Source: Beta vulgaris subsp. vulgaris
Lineage: Eukaryota > Streptophyta > Magnoliopsida > Caryophyllales > Amaranthaceae
Assembly: GCF_026745355.1 (NCBI RefSeq)
Contig: NC_079202.1
Coordinates: 63,523,055-63,587,054 of the forward strand
Direction: 5' to 3'
DNA: 64,000 nt
Part shown: positions 11,538 through 24,679 of the stretch, one piece after another
Layout of the letters: each line of letters opens with the position of its first letter
How positions within the stretch are numbered: position 1 is the stretch's first letter
Notes under the pieces: model-generated
Told to the model about the DNA's origin: nothing
Seen by the model: the letters and a program-made list of their open reading frames with translations, nothing else
The model's database searches: none
Position numbers and translations under genes: made by a program

Positions 11538-14500
11538 TTAATTGGTTCTATCCCTTTGTCATGTCTTGTTATCATGTTAGTGCATGTTCTTTCCGGATCG
11601 TAAAGGGAGGCCACACCTGCTATAGAGTGCAGCTTGGTATCAACAAAAAAATTCCACATATGAGAGGATTGGAGTTTGGATGCAATTGGTGAGTGACTTG
11701 TTGTGACACAAGGTTGCATCAGTACAAGTATAAATTCGTTAAAGAGGCACTGTTTTCTTGAGCAGTGATCTCTAAATTTCGGCTACTCCTGTGGTTCAGA
11801 AAGGAGCCAGACGAAACCTGGCTTTGTAGGTCTTCCTGCCTCTGTAGTGCTTTCACCAACATGCTGTTGAATAAATTGCTGATGCTTTGATCTTTCTGAC
11901 TGTGGGCTTGTATGCATGACCTGCGCATTGATATTCAATTGCATGGATCTGAAATTTGGATTTGGCAACCCTTAGATTGCCTGTATTGATTCTGCCTTGT
12001 GTAGCATTTAGGATGTATTGAGCTGAATGAATGGCGCAGAACTCTTGCTGGTGCAGATTAACTTCTTCCAAATTAGGGATTTTAATGAAGATACCCAAGC
12101 TTCATGAGAAATTTGAAGTACCTGCCAGTTTATGTGGTTTATAGTGTTGTTTTGGTCTGTTTTACGTCTGTGAATTGGGTTCTCGTTTAAACCTTAGTTG
12201 TAGTTGATTGCCGATCTATGTAGCTTGGGCTTTTGTCACTCAGTCTCTTCATTCCTTCCCAAGTACTCATGTCTGATTTTCAACATGCCAACACTGGTAT
12301 AGACACTTGACCAGTTGACACTTCATTTTCGACCAAAAAAACAATTTTTTTTACATACAATAGCCGAGTTCAATACTTTGACACATGCCTGTCTCTGACA
12401 CAACATAGGCTCAGGATGCTTGCTAGTAGTTACCACAAAGACAAAGATGAAACATTGTGATAAGGTAGAGATAGTGGATGCAGTTTATGAAAAGGAAAGT
12501 GGGTGATGTAGATAGTTCAACAAATGTGAGCTTAAGCTATTTTGTCTACTCCAATTATTTTTATACCATAATATCATTGGATTGGAAGTTCATGGTAGGT
12601 CAGAATTAAAGCATTGATGTTATGTAAGGACAGTAAGGTTGGTTTCAGAATGAAGTCTCTGTTGCTCTAATTAACAATGGTTTTGTGGTGGGAAATCCGT
12701 ATTGTTTATTAATGAGGAAGTGTGAGAAGATCTAAAACTTTGTGGATACTATTGTGGTTATATCATTAAGCAACTTTGGTTGATGACTGTGACTTTCACT
12801 AACATTTATGTGCAGGTAATGGCTTTGACCTCAGAACAGTGGTCCCTCCACCCCATGTTGAAGGAAGGGCAGAGTGGAAAAATTGTCTTCCGTACACATA
12901 TTGGACATATGTTATAATTTCTGTGAGGTACTACATACTTTTGATGCAATTTCTTCGAATTTACTGGCTTCCATCTTTTGTGCTATAATATATTCTTTTA
13001 GGCTATGTTTTTGTGCTATAATATATTCTTTTAGGCTATGTTACTTAGATTTGGGAACTCATATTAGGCACGGTTGCGCCCAAGTGTTGGAATCACCTTT
13101 TTTTTTTTTGTCCACTTGAGGACCTAACACGGAAACTTGAGGTAAAATGAAGAGGAAGAATTCCTAGCTACATAAATTTTAGGTATTTAATGTTTTGAAT
13201 TCAGATTTGTCGCTTCATTTTCTTCGGTGACATTACTGCTGATGGATAGTGACTGACATTTACCGATCAAGTGTGCCTACTGCCTAGCTAATCAATAACC
13301 AGCTGAACTGATACCGACCACCTCTTATAATTCAAAGCTGAATTGAGACGTGCATTGGCATGACATTTGTCCTTGTCGCTCAGACAAGAGTCGTAAATTT
13401 CTCGATAGATGAAATATCCCGAAACAAGGATGACTTTTCGACTAGTTGAAGGCGCATCTTATCTCAGTACTGTTGCATGTTCCCTGTGATATATACCACT
13501 ACTGTTACCACTATATGATTGTTACCTCGCTTGTTTTTTAATCCAGATTCCTTAAGAAAACAAAGTTGAAAAATTCTTGAATTGTTCTTTTCACCATAGA
13601 CCCACAGAACTATAGGATCATTGGTACAAAATAAAGTCATTGTTGTTTCTTGTCGTAGTAACGAGCCTTCTGTTTTGCTTAACTTTTAGGCTAAATATTC
13701 TGGTTATCTTGCTAATTATAGCTTTATAATTTCATTCTCTAGATATCCTGGAAATTCTTGACGGTGGAGAATGCTTATATATTGCTAAACCAATAACATG
13801 CCAGCTTGCAGCATCCAAGAAAGCGAAAGCACATACCGAAGTAGTGAAGCATGGCACATAAGATTTGGTGCATATATTTGATATGAATTATGCTGAGCAT
13901 TGTCCCTGTATAATTTGGATGATGATGCAATCTCTTGCTGAGTATTCATGTATGATTGGTGTTTCTTCTTAATATGGTTTTGTGACAAGTTAATTTTTGC
14001 TTTCTTTTTCCAGCCAACTGCTTTACACTTTAGAAGATATTGGCGGGGAGTTATCCACAGAATAGTGGTTTAGATGCCCCCTGTTTTGTACTTTCTCTGG
14101 AAATACTAGTCACATATACTTTTACAAGATTTCCAGAGAAACTGCCAATATTTCTCAAATTCTCACCTCTTATGGCCGAATTCTGTGCCGATGTCCATCT
14201 AAAGATTATGTTTCATTCCGAAAGACGTGTTTTTAAAGGTACTATTTGAGGACGAACAAACACCTTGGATATTGAGATGAGACTTTTCTCAAACTGGTTT
14301 CATTTGTTTTCCCAAAACATCCTAATTAAGGTTGAGTAAAAAGGTTAGTGTGGGAATGGTTATGCTAGAGGATTACTTCATATGGGAAGGGTTGAGGAGT
14401 ATGTTTTTAGCTTGAGGTTGGAGTGTCAATTGCATGCTCTATACTACTACCTACTAGTGTGTGGCAGGCGAGTGGGTTCATATAGGCCGATCTCTGAGCA

Positions 14501-15230
14501 AGAAGACGGGGATTGGGGCAGTTTAGCCCACATTTCACGGTTGAGATCCTAAAACTCGAAGCTTAAAGAACTTTGTGATCTGGGTTACGTACTACTAATA
14601 CAATTTAATGTAAGATCGAATCTAACTCAACATTAACAATTATTTCTATAATGATCTATTAGAAGTGGGTAATCTACCCAGTCTTGTGTCCTTGTTATCG
14701 TATTTCAATTGGGATAACATTTATATATTCAACTACATATTTGAGACGGATTAAAATAAAAATGTCAACAAAAATCCATCTTGAGAGAGATTAGCAAACA
14801 TCTCTTCAAAGTTCAAAGTGTTCTTGTTGGAGATTGCACACTTGAAAATTGGAAAGTTTGACCAATTGTCCCAAGCTCCTTCCTATACACTCTGGTAATA
14901 TGCTACATAAGTTGGATGGCATAAAAAAAGATGCATCTTTACTTTATCCTCCAAAAATTCTCACTTTTCAATTATATGCTACAAATCATTAAATGGACAA
15001 AAAGATTGATAATTTTGAAGTTGCTTTTGGATGATGAGAAAAAAGGACAGTGATCAATTGCTGGTGAAAAGTAGCATTGAAAGCATTGTCATTTTACAAT
15101 CAAGAAATGAAGGCTAAAACCACTATAACAGAGTACTAATATTTTTGAGATGTCACAATCTCACAATAATGTGTCACTCCAGTATCGCACATATCTTCCC
15201 CACTCAACTCATCATCCAACCATCCACTAT

Positions 15231-15479
15231 CTTCCTCCGTTTCTTTTTAAGTGTAATACTTTAATTTGTGCACTGTCAATGTTCACACACCTCACATTGA
15301 CCGTATTTTTTTTACTAATATATAAAAAAATGGATCATTTAAAATGTTATTCGATTTGTTTCAATGAATATTTTCTTGATATCAACTTTTTATAACTTCT
15401 ACATTAGAGATATTAATGTTCAAAGTTATGTGTTGGCAAGCGTGAAAATCAAACTGTTGCACTCATTTAAAAACGAAGG
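15231..15479. mobile_element. Degenerate Stowaway-like MITE
   Basis: Begins CTTCCTCCGTTTCTTTTTAA and ends TCATTTAAAAACGAAGG, an imperfect inverted repeat of the CTCCCTCCGTTTC type. Its interior (ATATCAACTTTTTATAA, GGCAAGCGTGAAAATCAA) matches the Stowaway copy at 38420-38678. Confidence 0.7.
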
Positions 15480-16655
15480 TTAATATAATTTACAAACTAG
15501 TAGTATGACCTTGTAATTTTCAACAATTTTTTGGCGTAAATTATAATTTCCTATGTTTTTACATGTTGGCATACTTCTACAGAACTGAAGCTTATCATAA
15601 TATTCGGACAAGAGGTGAATTCAGGTCAGCTTGATCTTATCATGTTCCATCATTATACTCTCTCTTGGTAGCAATAATGCAGTACTTTCATATGTTGAGA
15701 TGTCATAAAATTACTAATCTGTGAAGGTGACAGAAGAAGGATTTGTACTGAATTTTTATGGAACAATGTAGGAAAATTTTAATAAAGGTCCTTTCTTCCC
15801 CACTAGCTCAATGCACACAGTACTTTGTGAAAAGGATGCATTACATATGTGTTTATCGCTTGTTGTGTTGGAATCACCTTGCTCTTATCGTCTCTCCAAT
15901 CTTACACGTTCACATTTTTTTGAGTGATTTAACAAAGTAAGACAACTTGATATATTTGAAAGTTGTAAACAAAGTTTTGCTATTTTGCATACGTTCTTTG
16001 AAAAACAACCAAAAAAAGGTACGAAAGATTAATCGTTTGATCATAAAATGAACTCCGCCAGCCTCCTCTCTCTTGTTTTACACGAAACATGTTTCGTAAA
16101 TAGGTTATTTCTATTAACAAATGCTGGTGATATGACATGATAAAACAACATGAAATGATCCTAAACAGCTAAAGAGGATCTTCACTATTCAAAATTTACA
16201 GAACCTTTAAAGACAATGTGGGAAAATCTGAGCAAAAAACCAGAAACTACTCAGAAGATAAGGCATCTCAAAGGCCATAAATTTCGCAGAACCTTTCTTC
16301 TGTAGATTGGGCCACTTCCATCATTCCATTGTATGAAATTAAACCATCCAAGCAAAAGCCAGTTATCCTACAGCATACGATCAGATTTTCCCTTACAAAG
16401 AACAGAAAAAGGCACTAGAAAACATGCAAACATGTTTCAGTTGATCATTTCTTCCCCACAAATACATATCTTACCCAAAACCTCCACATAACCCTCCAGA
16501 TCTTCTCTATTTTGTTGTCTACCTTCCAGCTGCAAAAGTCTTATATGATCACGGAAATCAAGTGGTTCGAAATAAATCTGGACACGGTTTATATTCTAGA
16601 ATCATTTTGAACCCCAAATTTTTCTGCGGTCATATTGGAATTTCCACATCCGAAA

Positions 16656-19600
16656 TCACAAAATATTGTTAATCTTGTTACCTTCGAGTTTGTCGTTCTC
16701 CAAAAACGCTTTATTCTCCTCATCATCACCAATCTTCTCATTATTACTTTTACAAGTTTTACTCATCTCCTCTCCTTGAGTAAACTTCATAGCCTTCAAG
16801 GCCTCACCTTCCCAGTCAGTTGATCCCAGCACAGCATACAGAATCCATACTGCACAGGCCACCTGTGCTGACAGCAGCCCGAACCAAAGACCACTAAATC
16901 CAACCTTTAGCCAAAAGGCCAGTCCCACAGCCACTGGAGTGCCCACAAAGTAGAAAGAGCCCAAGTTAATTCGGGCCCCCACAGCAGGCCGTGCTGTGCC
17001 ACGAAGAATGCCACAGCCTGTAGTTTGTGGGCAGTTTCCAAGCTCACATAGCCCCATTATGGGCATAACTGATGCAACTAGGACTGTAACACTGCTGTCA
17101 GGTGTGAAAAGCTCACCCCAGCTTTCTCTGAAAATCACTGTCCATATTACATTGATGATTCCTATCACAAATGCACATCCTAATGCCACCATTGCTGCCA
17201 GCCTTGCTTTGTACGGTTTCCCGGCTCCTAGCTCATTTCCCACCTGCAACATTTTGTAGGTTTATCAGTAATTTCTTCATGATACAAGTTAAAGTTGATA
17301 ATGTGGTGGTCATTTCAGAGTTAAGACTATGAAAATCGAACCATTCCTAATGATTCTAGACCTACAACCCGACCCATCTACGCAAATAAGGCCTCTAGGG
17401 GTGGGGGGAAATGTAAGGAGAATTCTGACCCCAAAGGCCAAAAGTGTCCCTTATGGAGTTTGATCCCACAAATAAAAACTTTTACGACTAGACTAAGCAA
17501 TACTTGGTACACTCATTTTTTATATGACCAGCTAAGAATCTTTTTATAATTTCGAATTCTACTTGTAAAAAGCAAATTATAAAAAGCGCAACTAAGATAG
17601 CCACCATATTTGATTATCCAATCCATCACTAACCCAAAAAAGTATTAGATATGGACCTATTATTACAACACTTCCAAGGATGGATATGGATAATCTCCTA
17701 TTGATTGCAATGTTTATTGTAGGAATGGAAACTTTTAAGAAGATACGATCTTCTCAATAACAATAATCAATAGAAGAACATTACGTCAAGTCCCCATGAA
17801 TTGCAATTAGTTTACCATTAACTACTTATTTGATCAACAAGTGCCATAAACATGAAAAAAGTATAGTACTATACCACTTTCTTTAGCTTTTAGTTGGATA
17901 TGGTGTTTAGTCACCATATCAAACAATGGTTGAGGACTATAAAATTACTTGGTTCACTTTTCCTTACAAAGCTTCATTCCACCATATATTTCATGGGTGA
18001 CCTATGCAATGATCCAACTGATGATGAAATCATATAACAAAGTAAAAAGATATGGAGCTTTTATTTACATTAAGTATAGATAAATATTAGTACTCTTTTT
18101 CTCTTCCACTATATTGCCTCCCAATCTAGATCTTCTAACACAATAAAAGCTTCATCACAAGTCCTACATGCAAATCAAATCATAAAATCTTCAAAGGAAT
18201 GTGCTTCTTGTTGTAAAAGGAATATACTCTTTTTTCGAAAATATATATGATTACGTTTGGACGAAAAAAACAACATGCTATATATTCGTAATGAATATGT
18301 ATTATATATCAATTTTGAATAAGGATCAAGTCTTTTTCTAAAAACAACATGCTATAAATTCGTAATGAATATGTACATATTTATTTGGAACATCATGCAC
18401 ATATACTCTTGGGAGCATCAGCTAAGGATATAATCCCATATGCTTATCTATTTTGACAAATTAATTTTATAAAGTTGACAAAAACAAACAATCGTAGATC
18501 ATTTAAAGGAAAACCCTAAACTCAAAATGATTTGATGATGAACAATAAACCATAATGATATAACTACCCTTAAACATGGTTAATTGAAAGCAATAAGGTA
18601 TTCCTTGTATTTTTACATGGAAAGCAAAACGTTTCGAAACGTGGTACGAAAACGGGAACACGGAACGTGGCCTCCTAGACCACGTACCACGTTCTGCATG
18701 CGGGAACGTGGCCATGTACCACGTTCCCGGTATCAATGGTTCCTTGTCTTTCACCCTTTGTTCTTCACCAAACCATATGGTGAAATACTAAGATGTAACA
18801 AAGAGTGAAACTGAAGATTTTATAAGACTTCAACACCTGTCTCCAAGTGAACAACATTCTTGAGATATCCATCATTTTTTTTGAAATGTCAATTTCTTGT
18901 TATATCAAATTGGTCCATACCACAACCCCATTAAATTTTGTTGGTGTATGCTCATTTTCCTATATGCTAGTACTTGGTACTAAATGATATAAATATTGCT
19001 ATACAAGTAAGCACAACAAACAAAAAGCATGACTAGGCAGAATACATAATTGCTTTAAACTAGTACCATAGTATGCGGTTAACTGTTCCCTAAAAGTTGC
19101 ACAGTACCATGCATGCAAAACTAAACTAATCTTATATGCACAAATAATTCTCTCCATCCAAAATGGTCCCAACCTAAAGTGACTTAGTCCTTGCTGTACT
19201 AATTACTACTTAATTTGCCATTACGGCCCGTATCTTAGTAGATTAAACAGATTTGACAATTCACAATTTGCCAAAACCCCCCAGTGTTTGTTAAGTACTA
19301 TTAATTCTTAGCTATAACCAATAACCACTAAACAAGAAAGTTGGTCTTGTGTTAAACAATCTGACTCAACATCAAACTCGCACCACTTAACTTTAACCTT
19401 TTTAAGTTTTTGACTTTGGCGTATCACTTTTTTATAACTAACTAACTTATAATATTTATATTATATATATATTTGAGTTTTTACCTATTCTTTTTGTATA
19501 ACTAATTGATGGTTTTATCAAATCGTCTTTCCTAAGAAATCATCAACGCTACCATTTCCTACGTAATTTGCCAATATGCCATGTATCATAGTAAATAGAA

Positions 19601-22261
19601 CAGATTCGACATATCAATCATTTGCCAAATTCAGTGTTTGTTACTATTAATATTTATAATCAATTGTCACTAAACAAGAAACATGATCAAGTCTCCATAC
19701 AATTAATCCAAACATAATCAAGAGCATGATTCTCACTATAACATGGAAATCAATCTATCATATTAAACAGAGTAAATTTTTTTCATGATGATATGGTATC
19801 AATTGATAAAGAAAGAAATAAAGCCAAAATGACAGTGATTCATTGAACCCTTACAAGTTACAACCTTTTTATACACATAATGGATTATGTTCATTGCATG
19901 GAACTATAGTTTTTTATTTGGCATATACATGTAATCTTGTATAGGCTATTTTCCCATCCAACTCTTTCATCTATATAATAAGGTTCATATGCAATATTTA
20001 ATCCATTGAACTAATTTAAACAACAAAAATATAACTCTTGCTAATAATTAGTAGGTAGGTGTGGGTTATGAGTTCAGATACACGAAGCCTTACCTCTACT
20101 TGAAAAAGACTTCATAGAGGGCATGACTCATCAAATGAAAGACACTAACCAAATAATATAACAATAAGCCACAAACAAATACTATCATATACCCAAATTG
20201 ACTCCAAATTGAATAAAGTATGACCCTCTTTTAACAACTAAAGAGAGATTCTCTCCTTTTCCTATTTAAAAAACTAGATGGTCCATTTCCTATATCAGCG
20301 TTTCGATAATACATAACAGGGTAAAAAGAAGACATGCTTTGAGAGTTTAGCACAACTTTGTTAGTTTCATAAATCATGTTTAGGCTGGTTCTCTCCCTCT
20401 CCTATTAAAAAACTAGATGGTCCATTTCTCGTATCAGCGTTCCGATAATACATAACAAGGTAAAAAGAAGAGAAGTTTTGAGAGTTTAGCACAACTTTGT
20501 TAGTTTCATAAATCATGTTTAGGCCGATTCTCTCCCTTTCCTCTCAAAAAAACTAAATAGTCCATTTCCTATATCAGCGTTTCGATAATACATAACAAGG
20601 TAAAAAGAAAGATGTGTTTTAAGATAAAGCACAACTTTGTTAGTTTCATATATCATGTATAGGCCGATTCTCTCCCTTTCCTCTTAAAAAAGAACTAGAT
20701 GGTCCATTTCCTATATCAGTGTTTCGATAATATACATAACAAGGTAAAAAGAAGACATGTTTTGAGAGTTTAGCACAACTTTGTTAGTTTCATAAATCAT
20801 GTATAGGCCGATTCTCTCCCTTTCCTCTTAAAAAAAACTAGATGGTCCATTTCCTATATATCATCGTTTCGATAATACATAACAAGGTAAAAAGAAGACG
20901 TGTTTTAAGAGTTTAGCACGACTTTGTTAGTTTCATAAATTATGTTTAGGCCGATTCTCTTCCTTTCCTCTTAACAAAACTAGATGGTCCATTTCCTATA
21001 TCAGCGTTTCGATAATACATAACAAGGTAAAAAGAAGACGTGTTTTAAGAGTTTAGCACAACTTTGTTAGTTTCATAAATCATGTTTACTACTCGGCCTT
21101 CAATAAATGTACATTTCACCTTGTCGCAAGTAATTTGTCGCAAGTAATTTGAAATGGAGGAAGTACATAAAACATGCGAATTGTAAAACATAAGCATCCA
21201 TTATACATAAAAGAAATGAAGGGACTTACCCTAGCAGAAACACAGCCAGCCAAAGCCATAGGAACAGTATACATAAGACTAGTAGTTTGAATCATAATTC
21301 CAGTAGCAGCAACAGCAACCTTAGGATTAGGCAAATACCCAGAAAGAACAGTAACAATTTCATACCACCACCATTCTAAACAAATCCCAAGACAACTAGG
21401 AACTGCTAATTTCATCAATGGTTTAATCCCTTCAATTCCAACACCTTTTAAACCCCAACTCCACCATTTTACTTTCTTCCATTTTTCTCTCTCCTTAACA
21501 TAAACATAACCTGCTAACATCACAGCCATGTTCAAGTTTGTCACCACAGAAGCAACAGCCACCCCTTTTACACCCCATTCCAACACCATCACCAACCAAT
21601 AATTTAAAGGCACGTGGAACATCACAGCAATCAAAGTGCACCACATCATAGGTTTTGTCACCTGCTGTGACCTTAAATAAACCCTTAAAGGTTGTAAAAA
21701 AGTGTTTGTTAACAAATCAGGTAATGAAAATATACAGTACATAGCAGCCATTGCTGTGACCTCCATATCTTGACCCAAGAAAATCATTATTGGGCCTAAA
21801 TTGACCCATAAAAAACTTATGGGTATTATTGCAAGGAACAAGATGAAGATCATACGATGAAGAGAAAGTGAAAGTAGGTCCCAGTTTTGTGATCCATAGG
21901 CCTGTGAACAAACGGGCTCAAGCCCAGATGCTAAGCCCACTAAAACAGAGTACCCTGTTATGTTGGTAAACCCTATTGAAAGGGCCCCACCTGCAAGTTC
22001 TAAACTTCCTAATCTTCCTAAAAATAGTACTGAAACTACTGCTCTTATGTAAACTAACAAGTTCATTGCTGTTATTGGAAAAGCCATCTTCCATAATTCT
22101 CTTAGTTCTTCTACAATCTGCATAAAAAAATGAAAAAAAACACAGATATTAGTTAAAAAGATTCAATCTTTATTGAAGTAATATGAGTTTAAAAGATGAA
22201 ATTTCACCTGGGAAGATGAAGGGTGTTTATGAGATGAAAAATCTGGGTTTTTTTCTGTCAT
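16656..22261 (-). CDS. DTX54: MATE-family efflux transporter, DETOXIFICATION 54-like
   Basis: Proton- or ion-coupled multidrug and toxic compound extrusion carrier with 12 predicted membrane spans, expected in a cell or organelle membrane. Three exons on the minus strand: 22208-22261, 21230-22117 and 16656-17243, giving 509 residues. Exon 1 encodes only [18 protein letters not shown]; exon 2 begins right after an ATGCAG acceptor, so the apparent start MQIVEEL there is an intron artefact. Signatures seen: [93 protein letters not shown] (spans the exon 2/3 junction) and [20 protein letters not shown]. These match the Arabidopsis At1g71870 type, whose neighbours are also the PORR and PTP1 genes. 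Intron 2 (17244-21229) is 4 kb and carries a tandem repeat and a G-box-like cluster. The C-terminus ends in a charged Lys/Glu/Asn-rich tail. Confidence 0.92.
18637..18730. repeat. Cluster of six ACGTGG/CCACGT cores in MATE intron 2
   Basis: Within about 95 bases there are six AACGTGG or CCACGTT-type words in both orientations, arranged as inverted pairs (AACGTGGCC...GTACCACGTT). The local GC content is much higher than the surrounding intron. The words match the G-box/ABRE core bound by bZIP and bHLH factors, but they also look like repeated halves of one palindromic unit. Confidence 0.6.
20231..21095. repeat. Six-copy ~140-bp tandem repeat in MATE intron 2
   Basis: A unit of about 138-147 bp recurs head to tail. 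Landmarks repeat in order in each copy: GATGGTCCATTTCCTATATC, GTTTCGATAATACATAACA, GGTAAAAAGAAGA, TTTAGCACAACTTTGTTAG and TTCATAAATCATGT. The TTTAGCACAACTTTG word is at about 20347, 20486, 20625, 20770, 20915 and 21055. Copies differ by scattered substitutions and small indels. The array ends about 135 bases before the acceptor-distal exon border at 21230. Confidence 0.95.
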
Positions 22262-22387
22262 TTGTTTGTGATTTGTTGGTTTTTTTAGGGTTTTTTAGGA
22301 GAGAGATTGATTGAAGGGAGTGAAAATGGAGGGAAGTGTTGTATTACAAGTATAGTAAGTTCTAATACAAGTAGTGTAATGGCAAGT

Positions 22388-22395
22388 TTTATATA
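22388..22395 (-). promoter_or_regulatory. Candidate TATA box of the DTX54-like gene
   Basis: On the minus strand the sequence reads CTATATAAAAC, about 130 bases upstream of the start codon at 22261. That leaves a leader of roughly 100 bases, normal for a plant gene. Position and consensus are the only evidence. Confidence 0.5.
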
Positions 22396-22747
22396 GTAGT
22401 TGACAAAAGATTTAGAGGGTGATTAATTAGGAAAAACAGAGTGAAGTTATATAAAATTTTGTTAAACACTTGGGGAAAAAAAAGTGTATAATGGCGGCGA
22501 TAGTGAAAGGTTAGGAAGCATGTGATGGCCTACAGAGTGAGTGAGTGAGTGAGGAGAGAGAGTGTAGCAGAAAAAGGAGAGGGTGGGGAAGAATTTGAGA
22601 AGACGAGACGAGAGAAAATGGAATGAAGATTTTAACTAATAGTGTGCAGATGAAATGAGATGGTGATAGATAGAGTAATGATAAATGATCACTTTATTTT
22701 AGCAACTTGGCAAACATACGTGGGTTTTGGTCCTTTGCCTATCTGCC

Positions 22748-23175
22748 TTCTCCGTTCCAAAATTATTGCAACACTTGTCTTTTTAAATACTACGATACTT
22801 TTATAAATGGAAAAAAAAAATATTTATTCCGTTTCAATTTGGTTATGACATTTTTAAAATCAAGGCCTCTTTGGCAAATTTTGGAGAGGGAAGAGATAGG
22901 GAAAGAAAAGAAAAAGGTCGCATGTGATAGGAAAGAGATAGAGAGATGTTATTACTCAAAATGAAAGTGTCACGACTAAATTGAAATTTCCTAAAATAGA
23001 AAGTTTCACAACTAAATTGAAATCGAGAAAGTACTAATATATGATACTATTTATACTAAATAAACTTTTCAATTTCTTTATTTTTGTATATTGTATGTAT
23101 TAACATAAATCACAATGCCTCACTTCTAACTTTTCTTTAAACCTTTGTGCTATTAATTTTGAAGCGGAGAAAGTA
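22748..23175. mobile_element. Degenerate Stowaway-like MITE
   Basis: Starts with CTTCTCCGTTCCAAAATTAT and ends with TTTTGAAGCGGAGAAAGTA, an imperfect inverted repeat of the CTCCGTTCC class. The interior includes further degenerate copies (for example CGAGAAAGTACTA near 23030), so it may be two nested elements. Confidence 0.5.
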
Positions 23176-23727
23176 TATGCTAATGTAGATAGCATATATG
23201 AGAAGAAGAATGTGAGAATTGAGAACATGTAAATTTACATCTTAATAAATATAGTATCGGGTGGGAGGATGAAATTCTTGAATGTACTATTCTAATTAGA
23301 CTTGGCTACATACACAAGAATAGCAATAGATATGAAGGACCATGATGTTGGAGTATGCAAATTATGAAGCTTAATTTGCGGAGAAATAAAATAAAATGTC
23401 GTTTTCTTATTTAAATTCTTTTAAAAAGATGTTTGCTAACCATGAATATGAGTAGACACATGGGAGGGAAGAATGCGACTCTTATGAACTGCACCGTAAA
23501 AAAAATAAGATAGTGGACTATTATGTACTTTGTTTTTTCCTAAACGATTGAGTTTTGTGATAAATGCAATGTTGATCACGATGAAATTTCACGGCTTGAG
23601 TGTGATTCATCCCTAAGGTCATTAGAAAAGATTTGTCCTATGTAGAGGGTTGTGATATTGGATATTGCTTCTTGAATCTCCACAATAAGGGGAATGACCA
23701 AAAAAACAACAAACTCATCAAAGGATA

Positions 23728-24050
23728 ATGAGTAAGGTGAAATGGAATGCACGATTAGGGTACTCGAATAGCTATTCCTGGCGTAGTATTTGGAGTGCAA
23801 AAAGATTGGTGGAAAAAGGCATAATCTGGAGGGTGGGAAATGGAAAATCGATTGACTTGTGGAGTGACCCATGGGTTGGTGATGAAGATGGAAGATGGAA
23901 GATTTATTAGGAGTGAGCTTGTTGCGGGTTTGGAGGTTATGGGTGACTTAATTGACGATGAAAGAAGGGAATGAAGAGTTGATATGATTGAGAGACACTT
24001 TGACGAAAAAGATCAACGACGCGTTTTAGCAATTTCATTGAGTTCAAGAA
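23728..24050 (+). mobile_element. LINE (L1-type) reverse transcriptase fragment, decayed
   Basis: The frame encodes YSWRSIWSAKRLVEKGIIWR, then VGNGKSIDLWSDPWVGD, the typical region between the reverse transcriptase and zf-RVT domains of plant L1-type retrotransposons. It continues after a frameshift near 23905 as SELVAGLEVMGDLIDDERRE, a stop where Trp is expected, then RVDMIERHFDEKDQRRVLAI and SLSSR. The frameshift and stop show it is dead. I see neither its 5' part nor a poly(A) tail. Confidence 0.85.
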
Positions 24051-24679
24051 GTCTTAACCACTAGATCAAGTGATATTCAGTGTTATTATTTTAAAGTACA
24101 ATATTAATAAATAAATGAAAATTTTCTTATCCTGTCCATAGTCCGGACCTAATAACTAATTACCTTGATTAATAACAACGAAATCATCAGGCTTAAGCAA
24201 GTAAGAATATAACATAATTTTAATTGTAACCAAACCAATAATTAAAAGTCAAAAAACAGGGAAGACAGATTCTTTTTGACCAAAGTTCTCGACAATGAAG
24301 AATAGATATATGAAAAATCTACCTGAAATTAGTTCTTCTAATTGACATGCGGTTTATTTAATTTCCTAATGTTTCAATCCAATGACATGCTAGAATAGAA
24401 AATGCTAGAATTAAAGAGGATTATAAGGAGATTATGCAATCAAATCCATTAATAGGTGGAGGTTAGGTATGGTAAGCACATTAAATTTGTAAATTAACTA
24501 CAAATGGCATCTTTGCAAAGACAAAGTGGCATTTTCCAATTTTTCTAGACTTAAGAAAGCGTAACATATAGCTAACTCTAGGCACGTAACTTTATCCTCA
24601 TTGTCGAGATATTAAAGATTAGAATCAAATTAGTTCATATTTGGCTGGTGGAATTTTAATTTTGAATTGTTTTGATACT

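Larger units (their letters stand above)
10072..16655. other. Intergenic region between the PORR and MATE genes (convergent)
   Basis: About 6.6 kb with no gene I can support. The first part must hold the PORR 3' UTR and may contain spliced UTR segments. Items seen: a 78-bp Tourist-like MITE (11460-11537); a 32-33 bp perfect tandem duplication around TGCTATAATATATTCTTTT (about 12977-13042); a similar pair of segments at about 10930 and 11040; a possible spliced segment at 12816-12928 between AG and GT; and a Stowaway-like element at 15231-15479. The rest is AT-rich sequence. Confidence 0.5.

Noticed and set aside
20231..21095. CRISPR-like array
   Set aside because: Repeats are ~140 bp, contiguous, without unique spacers, and in a plant intron; it is an ordinary tandem repeat.
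22117..22123. ATG at 22123 as start of the MATE protein
   Set aside because: The ATGCAG is the end of an intron: a good donor (CAG/GTGAAA) at 22208 and an 18-codon first exon with a better start lie upstream and join in frame.
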